From Ostrinia nubilalis (taxonomy: Eukaryota; Arthropoda; Insecta; Lepidoptera; Crambidae), in contig NC_087104.1 in the NCBI RefSeq assembly GCF_963855985.1, positions 13,950,001 to 14,014,000 of the forward strand: DNA of 64,000 nucleotides, given 5' to 3'. The notes under the pieces were generated by a model. The model worked only from the letters and a program-made list of their open reading frames with translations. It had not been told where the DNA came from and ran no database searches. Below are positions 34,474 through 43,421 of this stretch, piece by piece (position 1 is the stretch's first letter; the number at the start of each line of letters is the position of its first letter). The position numbers and the translations under genes are program-made.

Positions 34474-34893
34474 GGCTCCTGTGTGGAGCGCTCCTGTGTG
34501 GAGCGGGGCCCCTGTGTGGGGCGGGGCTCCTGTGTGGGGCGCTCCTGTGTGGAGATGACTTATGACTATGATTAGGCTCCTGTGTGGAGCGCTCCTGTGT
34601 GGAGCGGGGCCCCTGTGTGGGGCGGGGCTCCTGTGTGGGGCGCTCCTGTGTGGAGGTGACTTATGACTATGATTAGGCTCCTGTGTGGAGCGCTCCTGTG
34701 TGGAGCGGGGCTCCTGTGTGGGGCGGGGCTCCTGTGTGGGGCGCTCCTGTGTGGAGGTGACTTATGACTGTGACTGGCTCCTGTGTGGAGGTGACTTATG
34801 ACTACAACTGGCTCCTGTGTGGAGATGACTTATAACTATGACGGGCTCCCGTGTGGAGCGGAGCTCCTGTGTGGAGCGGGGGCTCCTGTGTGG
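34474..34893 (+). repeat. GC-rich minisatellite of about 20 hairpins
   Basis: Three 101-bp units start at 34474, 34575 and 34676, then shorter partial units follow. Each full unit carries five copies of a 13-15-nt hairpin: GCTCC-TGTGT-GGAGC, with variants GCCCC-TGTGT-GGGGC and GCTCC-TGTGT-GGGGC. Units are separated by GACTTATGACTATGATTA. The arms change together in some copies while the TGTGT loop stays nearly fixed. Confidence 0.85.
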
Positions 34894-35055
34894 AGCGGAG
34901 GCTGCCTTGGGTGGCGGTGGCTGCCTCGGGTAACACCGGGTTGGGCAACCTGCGCTAGGTATTCGGTAACTTGTGTCAATTTTGTGTATAGAAGATATAA
35001 AATACAATTTTATTTTTATTGAAGAATTTCCTTTGTGTTGATCATTTATAAAATC

Positions 35056-35215
35056 TTCGAGTAGTATAAAATCTTTGAGTAGTATGAACCATTTGATTAG
35101 TATGAACCATTTTAGTATGAACCCTTTGAGTAGTATGAACCCTTTGAGTAGTATGTACCCTTTGAGTAGTATGAACCCTTTGAGTAAGTAGTATAAAAAC
35201 TCTGAGTAGAAAGTA
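35056..35215 (+). repeat. 18-bp tandem repeat
   Basis: Repeats of CTTTGAGTAGTATGAACC, about eight imperfect copies, between the minisatellite and the 3' LTR. Confidence 0.75.
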
Positions 35216-35332
35216 CCCTCATTTTTGAAGTCAGGTTTGGCCGAGCAATATAATCCATAAATTTTATCTCATTTGCAGATGATTCTCAAGAGTACTCATC
35301 ACCCGAGGACGTGTGAAACGTCAGGAAGGCCG

Positions 35333-35770
35333 TGTCGTAGAATATTGATTGTCATGTAATTACTTAGTAATAATTTTAATAAAACCAAATAATAATAACA
35401 ACATTAATTTTAAATGTAATAAATTATAATTTGATTTATTGTAAATGTCTAGTTAAGTTATAAAATAGTTTGCAATAAGTAAAAGGAGTTGTATTGACCG
35501 TACCGAGACAGGTCGGGCGCTACCTGCTAGCCGGTTTGGGTGGGGATGGCTGTATAAAAGAACGAGCACGACCGTAGTCGTGGCATTCTGGCCTCACCCG
35601 CCGCACGGTATTGTTGTCTCGGTCCTGTGTGTGAGACTGCTCGAATATTATTATTGTTATTATTGTATTCTTACCGAAATACAACAATCTATAGTGTTAA
35701 AACTATACATCGTTTTATTTAACTTCCTGGTGAAACATAATGTCCTGCCCCTTCTGACCGTTCTCCGACA
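35333..35770 (+). repeat. 3' LTR, 438 bp
   Basis: Same TGTCG...CGACA ends and TATAAAAG box as the 5' LTR; no differences found by eye. Confidence 0.85.
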
Positions 35771-36628
35771 GATATATATCAACTCTTTAATAAATTCAAA
35801 TTAATTCAGATATGAAAATAAGAAGAATTTTAGATAGGGGTCTGTGAGACCCGTCGTCCATGGGAGTGTGATTATTTTTTCACGTCCATAGTTAAAGGTT
35901 AAAGTAAGATAGTTTAACTCGACCTTAGAAGTACATGCTATCAGCAGAATCAAACAAATTGTGTACAGTAGTACACATTTTATAAGGCGCGTCGTGAATC
36001 TTCGGCCACGCAGACAAGGACAACATTTTTCCGATTATGTTCCCGGTCGCACTTGCGCAAGCCCCGCCCATACACTGCAGGCCAATTGTAAGGGAAGTAC
36101 GGGGAATAAAATATTTATCTTTTTAACAAAAAAAGTTTAGTGTATTTAAATAAATAAATAGACTTCTTAAAAAACTAATTATACATACACTTGTGGTACC
36201 CGTCGTTGTTCCCGATTTCCATAAAACAAGTGCTTTTGCTACATACTTTGGGATCGATCGGAGTAATGTACGCGTCTAAAATATATTTATTTATTATTTT
36301 TGTGGGATGTATTTAATCCATAGTTTAGAAATGTTAATATTTGCATGCTATATATATTTGTAGCGAATTACGATAATGCACTTTATTTTATTTATCATAA
36401 TATCTTTAATATACTGTACTCTACTAAATGGCAAATAAATATTTGACTTTCCGAATGTGAGAAGAGTGAATGCTGAATCTATGAATTACCTAATTATTGT
36501 CAATGAGTAGATGTACGGAGATTGGAGGTTAGACTAGAATGGCGGTGAAACAAAAAGCAAAAGATGTGTTTTTTAAATAAGATTCTTTATTATTCGAACC
36601 TCTACCCCACATTATTTTATTTAATCAG

Positions 36629-38035
36629 TTATAAAGGGCGCACTCCTGCTATCTCAATATCGCTATCGCCACTGCTGAAACTGGCATTACTGGAACTCAA
36701 CGATGATGAGTTCGACGACGATGAATCCTCGTTCAGGTCTATGACAAATTGGTCCATTCTTTCATCAAGGGCCTCTTCAACCGTCATAAATTCATCCTCG
36801 CATTTAATAGCATGCTCGACGACTCTCTGCCACTCTTCTTCCCCTATCGACGAAAATTTTTCATGTAAGAGACGTTGCACTTCAGTCATATTCATGGCAA
36901 CGTTGTATTTGCTCACATGCCCTTTTACCTGCGACCAGATATTCTCTATCGGATTAAAATCAGGATGATAGGGAGGAAGCCTTAACACCGTATGACCATG
37001 AGCTTCCATGATGGTGTCCAGTGAGTATTTTGTGAAGTGGTGCTTATGGCGTTTAATTAAACTGTATAATTCTGGTTTATATGCGTTGCTGTCAAATGGT
37101 ATATTTTTGCTAGTTAGCCATTCTTGCATTGTTTTTTTTTGAGAATTTGAATTGGGTGCTCGATCCTCTAACGTGCTGTGATATGACGCGTTGTCAATAA
37201 CGAACACAGAGTTTGGTTGGAGATTGGGTATCAACTTTTCTTGCAACCATTTCTCATAATTTTCCTTGTTCATTTCGCTGTGGTAATCTCCAGTTGTCTG
37301 AGCCGATTTATATATCAAAAGAGCATTTGGTATAAAACCCGTAGCACTGCCGGCATGCACTATAATTAACCTCGGGCCTTTTGATATGTTTTTTTTTAAG
37401 CCTTTGGATTGTTCATCAGACCACGCTTGTTCTTTGGTATGGGTCGAATGAACATAAGTTTCATCGCCATACACAATTGGCCTCCCTTCATGCCGGTATT
37501 TTTTAATTTTTCTTAAAAATTGAATCCTCAAGAGCCTGACTTCATCTTTTTCCGCCAGCAACTTTCGATTCGTCTGAGTTTTTTTAAACTTAAAACCCAT
37601 CTCTTTCACAATTCTGCGCAGCGTTTCTCGGCTCCCTCGAAAGTCGATGTCTCTTTTTAATTTTTCTAAAAGTGACTTAATTGTTACTATCTGTTTCTCA
37701 ACTAGGTGGAAGTCGTATATTTTTCTGCGTATTGCTTGGTATGCAAAATCATCCAATTCCTGGCGGTAAGTCTTTTTCAATTTACCTTTTTTCGGGGTTC
37801 TAAATGAAGGTCCCGCAGAGGTCGTAGGTTGATCCTTTTCCTTCAGAATCCTCGTGACTGTCCTTTTAGAAATGCCCGTTGCTTCCGCCGTTCGTTCAAT
37901 GACTTTTAAGAAGCGATCTTTTGCAAAACTTTTATTTTTAGCTTCTTGAGCTTCTTTCATCATAAACTCGTGCACATTAGACACTATCTCCCGTGCTTGT
38001 CTTTTAAGTGGTCGTCCTCTTTTCAAAGAACTCAT
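36629..38035 (-). CDS. IS630/Tc1/mariner-group transposase, DD82E
   Basis: Cut-and-paste transposase of 468 residues. The start is taken at the ATG at 38033-38035 (MSSLKRGRPLKRQ); an upstream in-frame ATG at 38131 adds 32 residues that look like leader sequence. Residues 1-12 are basic with a GRP motif like an AT-hook; about 30-65 form a helix-turn-helix-like segment ending GISKRTVTRILKE. The catalytic core has D191 (VYGDETYVHS), D281 (VFVIDNASYHS) and E364 (PDFNPIENIWSQVKG). By count, 82 residues separate D281 and E364, unlike DD34D mariner or DD34E Tc1, because of an insert holding two candidate helices. The C-terminus is acidic and Ser-rich (about 430-460). I recall DD82E elements being described under the name Sailor; not checked. 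No frameshift seen. Confidence 0.88.
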   Translation of the reverse strand: MSSLKRGRPLKRQAREIVSNVHEFMMKEAQEAKNKSFAKDRFLKVIERTAEATGISKRTVTRILKEKDQPTTSAGPSFRTPKKGKLKKTYRQELDDFAYQAIRRKIYDFHLVEKQIVTIKSLLEKLKRDIDFRGSRETLRRIVKEMGFKFKKTQTNRKLLAEKDEVRLLRIQFLRKIKKYRHEGRPIVYGDETYVHSTHTKEQAWSDEQSKGLKKNISKGPRLIIVHAGSATGFIPNALLIYKSAQTTGDYHSEMNKENYEKWLQEKLIPNLQPNSVFVIDNASYHSTLEDRAPNSNSQKKTMQEWLTSKNIPFDSNAYKPELYSLIKRHKHHFTKYSLDTIMEAHGHTVLRLPPYHPDFNPIENIWSQVKGHVSKYNVAMNMTEVQRLLHEKFSSIGEEEWQRVVEHAIKCEDEFMTVEEALDERMDQFVIDLNEDSSSSNSSSLSSSNASFSSGDSDIEIAGVRPL

Positions 38036-38260
38036 TTTGAAGCTCACAAAAAAAAACACTTTTTTTGCCACTAAGTGTACTTTTGTCCGCAACGCGTCTA
38101 CGCACTCAAGAGTATGGCGGCTGACTAACATGTGTCACAGCGCGCGCAAACATGTCACGCGGCGACGGACCAATACCGGCACAGGAAGGAGACGCGCCGT
38201 GCGTGGAGTATCCCGATTGGTCAATAGCATTTCGCGCGCTACTGAAATTCGTCTTCTGCG
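38036..38260 (-). promoter_or_regulatory. CpG-rich upstream region of the transposase
   Basis: Minus strand: ATTGACCAATCGGG and a second CCAAT in inverse form (GGTATTGGTCCG), within GC-rich DNA of many CpGs between the right terminal repeat and the ATG. No TATA box is obvious. Promoter role inferred from position and composition. Confidence 0.4.
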
Positions 38261-38302
38261 CAGGTACATCGGTGAGCCTTATTAATTGTGTACTACTGTA
38301 AC

Positions 38303-38818
38303 AATGTGAATCTCTACATAATTTGTTAAACTACGAAGATAGCAAAAAGTCTGACATCTTTATTTTTTGTTTTCTAATTTCTTTTTAAATCTTGTCCTTG
38401 ACACAATGTAAGTACTTTTAATTTAAATCAAATTACTGAACATCCACAAATAATACTACGAAAAATTCAGCTCTAAGAATATTTTCAGAATCGTGAGAAA
38501 AACACTTGTTTACGTCAAAATTAAATATCCTTATCGCTAGTGACATGCATGCCCTTATATGGTATCCGCATTCTCAATAACTACAAAAAGGATGTGCGCA
38601 CTTGAACACTATTATCACTGATATAATCTTGGAACAAGTGTTTTATTTAGAAATGCGATATCAAGGATTACCGTGAAAAACCGTGTTACACTAGACCGTC
38701 TGTTTATATACAATCACAATAACGTGTATTAGGTATTTATTTACTTATATACACCAAGAAAGTGTCTACATGGATATATTTAAAACTGTGACTCTACATA
38801 TGATGTATTATGATTTTG
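38303..38818. other. Unannotated spacer
   Basis: Nothing recognised. Confidence 0.3.
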
Positions 38819-38918
38819 CAATGTTCGTTCCTTCGTTCGTTTCAGCCAAATGACGTCCAACTGCTGGACAAAGGCCTTCCCCAAGGTTTTTCACAATGCA
38901 CGGTCCTGCGTTGCTCTA
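38819..38918 (-). mobile_element. RTE-type LINE 3' tag, (GTTC)n tail
   Basis: GTTCGTTCCTTCGTTCG then TTTCAGCCAAATGACGTCCA and ACAAAGGCCTTCCCCAAGG: the SFG/(GAAC)n subfamily. Confidence 0.7.
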
Positions 38919-39387
38919 GAAACTATTTTTTGCTAAAATGGGGGCTTCTCAAGACTGTTCCAGAAAAAGCTCACTTTATGCAAAAATGGTTGGTCAGTTC
39001 ATGAAAATTATTCATCGATGAAATGATTCTTTGATGATGCGTTAAAAAATGGCTTGGATTAATAGCTTTTGAGGCTCAGTTCTAGAACTTAAAGAGGCAC
39101 TAATTTAATATTTCTTATACTATTAAAAGCCATAAATTCATTGCATTGTTGAGTGACAGAACCCAGACTTGACTTTATTTGCTATACTATCTTATCGGGA
39201 AGGTCGCCCGCATGCCGATTTGTTAGTCAACTCCACGATAACGCGAGCAGACAATATGGCGGCATGATAAGTGACATTCTAAGGAATAACACGGTTCATT
39301 TGATCGAGGATTAGCTGATGTATTGCATGTCAAATGAAAGAAATGAAATAACCGTGTTTTGTTTTGATTGTCACCAAAATAAAATTA

Positions 39388-39617
39388 TCATATTTACTAT
39401 ACTAATGTTTACTAATAATATTTTATTTATAGTAACTCTGTCTGTCTGTGCTTTCACGCCTAAACCACTGAACCGATTTTGATGAAATTTGGCATAGAGA
39501 TAGTGTGAGTCCCGGGAAAGGACATAGGATAGTTTTTATCCCGGTTTTTGAAACCTGTTTGTGTTTTTCTGTGACAAAAAAAAATCCACGCGGGCGAAGC
39601 CGCGGGCGGGCATCTAG
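39388..39617 (+). mobile_element. Non-autonomous Helitron
   Basis: Ends with a GC hairpin (CGCGGGCGAAGCCGCGGGC) and CATCTAG before a T. Interior CACTGAACCGATTTTGATGA is typical. The start A|TCATATTTACTATAC is tentative. Confidence 0.6.
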
Positions 39618-39890
39618 TATTTTATAAGTAGAAGAAGACTGTAATGGTTCCCAGTTTTGTAGAGATATAAGGGATTTGAATTAATCTAATGGTCATAAGA
39701 TTGAACCATTAATGGCACATCTAGTGATACAACTGTAAGTCGAAACAACCCACGCAAAAAAGAAGAAAAGAAACGTAGAGTCAGATTAACAAGTTAAAAT
39801 AATGCAAAATAGTCCCTTGTTTGTAATTTCAAAAATCACTAGTTAGCTCACCCTTTTAAATTTCATTAGATAGCAGTAATCTAAAGTCCC

Positions 39891-40048
39891 ATCATCATTT
39901 CAGCCATAGGACGTCCACTGCTGAACATAGGCCTCCCCCAATGACTTCCACATCGCACGGTTGGTAGCGGCCTGCATCCAGCGCCTTCCTGCTACCTTTA
40001 TCAGGTCGTCGGTCTACCTTGTAGGTGGACATCCCACGCTGTCAGTCC
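39891..40048 (-). mobile_element. RTE-type LINE 3' end, (CAT)n subfamily
   Basis: TCAGCCATAGGACGTCCACT, GGTTGGTAGCGGCCTGCATC and GTCGTCGGTCTACCTTGTAG; about 158 bp, minus strand. Confidence 0.75.
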
Positions 40049-40750
40049 CATTATTTCTGTCAAAAGTGCAATTAAATAACTATTTATTGTGTTAATAAGT
40101 TCTTTTAAAGTTTGATGCGGGCTTTAAAATTTTCCAGCGATTACTTCCCAAAGGTTAACCATGTTTTTATAATCCTTCATCGAAGATAATCATTTACTCA
40201 TCTTCAAAAAAACGGTAACAAAACTAATAACAACGTCCAAAATTGGCGCGGGTTTCGTCGAATCCTCGCATGCGGTAACGGTAAACCGGTAAACGGCTGA
40301 TTTCGTTTGAAAATCATCTTTATTTGAATGCAGTAAAGATGTAATACGAGTAACACGACACATTTTATCGGTTTCTGAGGATTTAATTAATTCTTACTCA
40401 TTGGTAACGGGCATCGATGAGTCAGTACTGAACAGTGGCGTTGGAGCGGATATGGTAAAGTAACGCTTTGATTTTTTATATTAATTAAATATTGTTTATT
40501 GCATCATTTTAAACAGTAATTTTAGGATGTAAATCTACTACAGTATAGTACGAAACATTGTTGGTAAATTGTAGGCTTTAGTTTTAATTTGTTAATTGAG
40601 ATCGTGAACTGGTCGTGACTTGTCATACAAAACAATGGGACAGTCGCGTTTTGACAGTATAAAAGGTACGTCAATTGAATACTCTGTAATAATTCAACAA
40701 GATATTGTTATTAGCCAGTTAGGTTAGGATCTACCATATTTTTGTGCAGT
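40049..40750. other. Unannotated spacer before nest B
   Basis: AT-rich, nothing recognised. Confidence 0.3.
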
Positions 40751-41095
40751 ATACACTCGCGAGCAAAAGTATGGAATCACTTACATGAAGTTGTTTCCAC
40801 GCGATCTTGTGTACTAACGAATTAGTTAGTAACAAAAAAAGTGACACCATTTTAAAGATTAAACTTTTAACTTTAAATTGATACCAAATTTATTTAAATC
40901 ACACCAGTATTTAAAAAGATATCCATGCTGATGTAAAGAAGTAAGGAAAAAGACATGAATCAACTGTTTGATACGTCGCGAGTTGCGGCCTATTTACCCC
41001 TATGAAAGCACGTATATTCGGATTTTGGCTTTCACACGTTGATCCATACACATCTCCGCTTCTTTTGACACTTTACCTGAGACTCTACACCTTCA

Positions 41096-41265
41096 GAAGC
41101 AGCACAAATCGTTGCACTATTGCAAGAAGGGCTCAGCCAGCGGGCTGTCGCACGTCAGCTCCACATAAGCCAGTCCTGGGTTTCGAAAGTTTTAAGACGC
41201 TTTCGGGAGACTGGTGGCTTTATCCCGAGACCAAGTTCTGAACAGCGCCGGTGCACATCGAACAC
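41096..41265 (+). pseudogene. Tc1-type transposase N-terminal DNA-binding domain, broken
   Basis: A frame of about 55 codons reads IVALLQEGLSQRAVARQL, SQSWVSKVLRRFRETG and PRPSSEQRR. This is the paired-like helix-turn-helix region of Tc1 transposases, followed by the usual GxxxPRP-type linker. The open frame does not continue to a DDE domain, and no intact start is present, so it is a relic. Confidence 0.75.
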
Positions 41266-41530
41266 AGAAATGTTCGTAGGATAGCTGTTAGCGAGTGGAC
41301 AGTTCGTCTAAGATATAAACAATAGAATTTGACTCCAAAAAGGCCTGCCACAGGCTCAAAACTGACGGCAAGTCACCGATTTGCACGCTTTCAATTAGCT
41401 CATGTAAGGGAGAGTCCGCTAATTTGGACCAGTTTTTTTCAATCCCATTTTACACATAGTTATATTTTGTTTTTGCTAATTTTCATGGTACATTATTAAA
41501 GAGAAATTATTTAACTTACTATTTCATAGG

Positions 41531-42465
41531 TGTTGGGGACGACTCGCCGAGAAGGAGGAAATCGGCGAAATAGTGGCGCGAACGAGTGCGTACACCGTTG
41601 CGCGTAAACTGTAAATGTGTATGTTTTGTATGTTAATTATTGAATATTTAAGGTTTTAACATGTATTTGATGGTCTCTGTAATAATATTAAATAGCTTGA
41701 TATATAATTTATGGAAATAATAACCGTTTATGTAAGTTACGTAAGTAAAGATGGTAAATGATGAATAATTCTTTATAAAAGATGTAATTTATTAAGGACT
41801 AAGTTAAATTGTAATATATAAGGAAAGACGAAACCTATGTACTACTTTTTACATGAAAATAATAAAGAGGACACATATTAATTAAGGAAAACAGATAATT
41901 AAGAATAAGAAGATAGGGAATCGCTTAGGAGTGAGCGAGATAGGCATGTGAGCGCTCACGGACGCGTCTGTCTGAGAGGGAGGGTTTGAAAGAGAGATAG
42001 CCTACATTCGGGCATGGCGATTGGTGTAGATTATGGGCGATTGCCGCGACTAAACCCTCGCTCTCAGACAAGACATAAGAAGCGCGCCTCGAGCCCAAAG
42101 GGTGAGTTCAGTTCCTGAGTTAGTTCGTCAGTTCGCAGTTCGTCAGTTCGTGAATCCAGTCAGTCCAGTGCAGAGAAATCGGAATAAGTGCGAGTCGAGC
42201 TAAGCTCCTCCTAAACGCGACGCGGTTGCCCTATTCGAACGGGCAAAGTGTAGTGTAGTTCTAGACTTAAGGACAGGACCTACATAGTGTTAAGTGAAGA
42301 TTTGTGAATTTGTGAAGTGATTAAAGAAGCTATACAGTCCATTGTTTTATTATTTAGAAGCTATCGATGAACGGTTGGCGGTTCGAGCTCCGCCGATCAG
42401 ACCCAGTGCACACACCGACACACCGAGCGGCTACTTCAGATCCCAACAGTGGGCGGTCGTGCACA
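41531..42465 (+). repeat. 5' LTR of the BEL/Pao element
   Basis: 935 bp, starting TGTTGGGGACGACTCGCC and ending GGGCGGTCGTGCACA. Contains AATAAAGAGG near 41870 and a repeated GTTCGTCAGTTCG block. Confidence 0.92.
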
Positions 42466-42468
42466 GTT

Positions 42469-42485
42469 TGGTCCTTCGAGCCGGA
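42469..42485 (+). promoter_or_regulatory. Primer binding site, tRNA-Tyr
   Basis: TGGTCCTTCGAGCCGGA starts 3 bases inside the LTR and is complementary to the 3' end of animal tRNA-Tyr (TCCGGCTCGAAGGA plus CCA), 17 of 17 from memory of that tRNA. Confidence 0.8.
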
Positions 42486-42486
42486 T

Positions 42487-42660
42487 CTACGGAACCCCTG
42501 GATCTACGGCACCCTGGAATACGGAACCCTGGGGTAGGGAACCCCGGACTACGGAACCCCAGAATACGGAACCCTAGACTACGGAACCCCGGACTACGGA
42601 ACCCCTGGTCTACGGAACCCCAACTAAGGAACCCGAGCTACGGAACCCGGACTTTGGAAA
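42487..42660 (+). repeat. Leader minisatellite, TACGGAACCC type
   Basis: About ten imperfect copies of a roughly 15-bp unit (CTACGGAACCCCGGA) between the primer site and gag. The open frame over it (RNP repeats) is a by-product of the repeat. Confidence 0.75.
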
Positions 42661-42737
42661 CCGGAACGTAAGGAAGCGGGTCATAGTTGGAACCCTACGG
42701 ACGACAAGCACTTAGAACCCGATCATCAACTGGAACT

Positions 42738-43421
42738 ATGGTGGTTACCCGGAGCCAAGACGGCAGGGAACCCGCGGAGGAGCAGCCGAGAACGCGACAA
42801 GCCACGCTGAGGCGAACGTTCGCGGAGCCGCCGCAATCACCTTCGACTGGACCACTACGAGAAGAGGGTCAAGAAATGGAACCCCCGAGAGGAGAGGGGC
42901 AAGAAAGAGAACCCTCACGAACAGAGGTGCCAAGAACTGTGACCATACGTGCGCCATCAGTGAGGTCAACCTCAAGTGCGACCGCCAGAATAAGAGCAGC
43001 GGAGATCGCGGCAGCGGAACGGTTGGCTGCGATTAGAAAGAAGGAACTTGAACTCGAAGCGGACCTTATAAAGAAACGTTTGGCCGCCGAGATCGAAGAC
43101 ATTCAAGAAGAAGAGAGAGTTGCGAGCGAAACCGGCGACCACGCACACGAGCGGGTCGAAGGCTGGCTACGCGAGCAGCCGATTGCGACCGCGACAACTA
43201 CGACGCGTGTTGAGGATACGGGTGCGCCACGGGGGGAGCCCCCCGATGAGGGGCGCTACTCAAGATCGCCGACGCGGACGCCTGCGCGGGAACGTCAAAG
43301 AAGCAGCGGGCGCGCTATCGAACAACTAGCAGAAGCCATCAGAGATATGGCATATATATCGGCCGGGCAGACAGGAATTGCCAATATTCAGCGGAGCAGC
43401 AACGGAGTGGCTTCCGTTTAG
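42738..43421 (+). pseudogene. BEL/Pao Gag, N-terminal part, frame-shifted at its end
   Basis: Start taken at ATG 42738 (MVVTRSQDGREP). The product is rich in Glu, Arg and Pro; residues about 85-140 form a likely coiled coil (AEIAAAERLAAIRKKELELE). It ends in frame at 43421, but homologous Gag sequence continues in another frame from about 43,363 (RQELPIFSG). The change of frame must fall between about 43,340 and 43,375. Either a small indel inactivated Gag-Pol or, less likely, programmed frameshifting is used. Confidence 0.7.

Larger units (their letters stand above)
30746..35770 (+). mobile_element. LTR element with 438-bp LTRs and no gag-pol
   Basis: Two 438-bp direct repeats flank a 4.1-kb interior, with GATA at 30742-30745 and 35771-35774 as target duplication. 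The interior encodes no Gag, protease, reverse transcriptase or integrase of its own; it holds unannotated DNA, a jockey-type LINE fragment and tandem repeats. It therefore looks like a large non-autonomous derivative mobilised in trans. A purine-containing GTCAGGAAGG precedes the 3' LTR. The superfamily cannot be assigned, because no standard TGG-type primer site follows the 5' LTR. Confidence 0.75.
29909..35898. mobile_element. piggyBac-like non-autonomous element with TTAA duplication
   Basis: Ends CCTTTAACTATGGACGT and its exact inverse, with TTAA at 29905-29908 and 35899-35902. TTAA targets and ends beginning CC are characteristic of piggyBac elements. A second inverted repeat lies subterminally (CGGGTCTCAGAGGCCC versus the inverse of GGGTCTGTGAGACCCG). 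Without the inserted LTR element it is about 0.96 kb and shows no transposase frame. Confidence 0.75.
29811..35926. mobile_element. MITE of the GGCTGAGTTGCAC family, split by a piggyBac-like insertion
   Basis: Left part 29811-29908 starts GGCGGAGTTGCACCAACTTA and includes TTGACGTTTGTTAAAGTTAA. Right part 35899-35926 is TTAAAGTAAGATAGTTTAAC then CGACCTTA. Joined at the TTAA they give a complete MITE comparable with 3590-3705 and 59672-59804. This is the oldest layer of nest A. Confidence 0.7.
35966..38298 (-). mobile_element. DD82E-type IS630/Tc1/mariner transposon, apparently complete
   Basis: Ends CAGTAGTACACA and its exact inverse, each bounded by TA (35964-35965 and 38299-38300). Similarity continues inward through TT.ATAAGGC. 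The 2.33-kb element holds one intact minus-strand transposase frame, a CpG-rich upstream region and an AATAAA after the stop. Intact frame, paired ends and TA duplication together suggest a recent and possibly autonomous copy. Confidence 0.85.

Noticed and set aside
34474..34893. Regular repeats that might be a CRISPR array
   Set aside because: Units are adjacent hairpin-containing tandem repeats with no unique spacers, inside a eukaryotic LTR element.
30746..35770. Two long direct repeats as a segmental duplication
   Set aside because: TG...CA ends, an internal TATA box, equal 438-bp length and GATA flanks show they are LTRs.
42342..42671. 109-codon frame with RNP repeats as a repeat protein
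   Set aside because: It crosses the LTR boundary and primer site; the repeats are leader minisatellite units.
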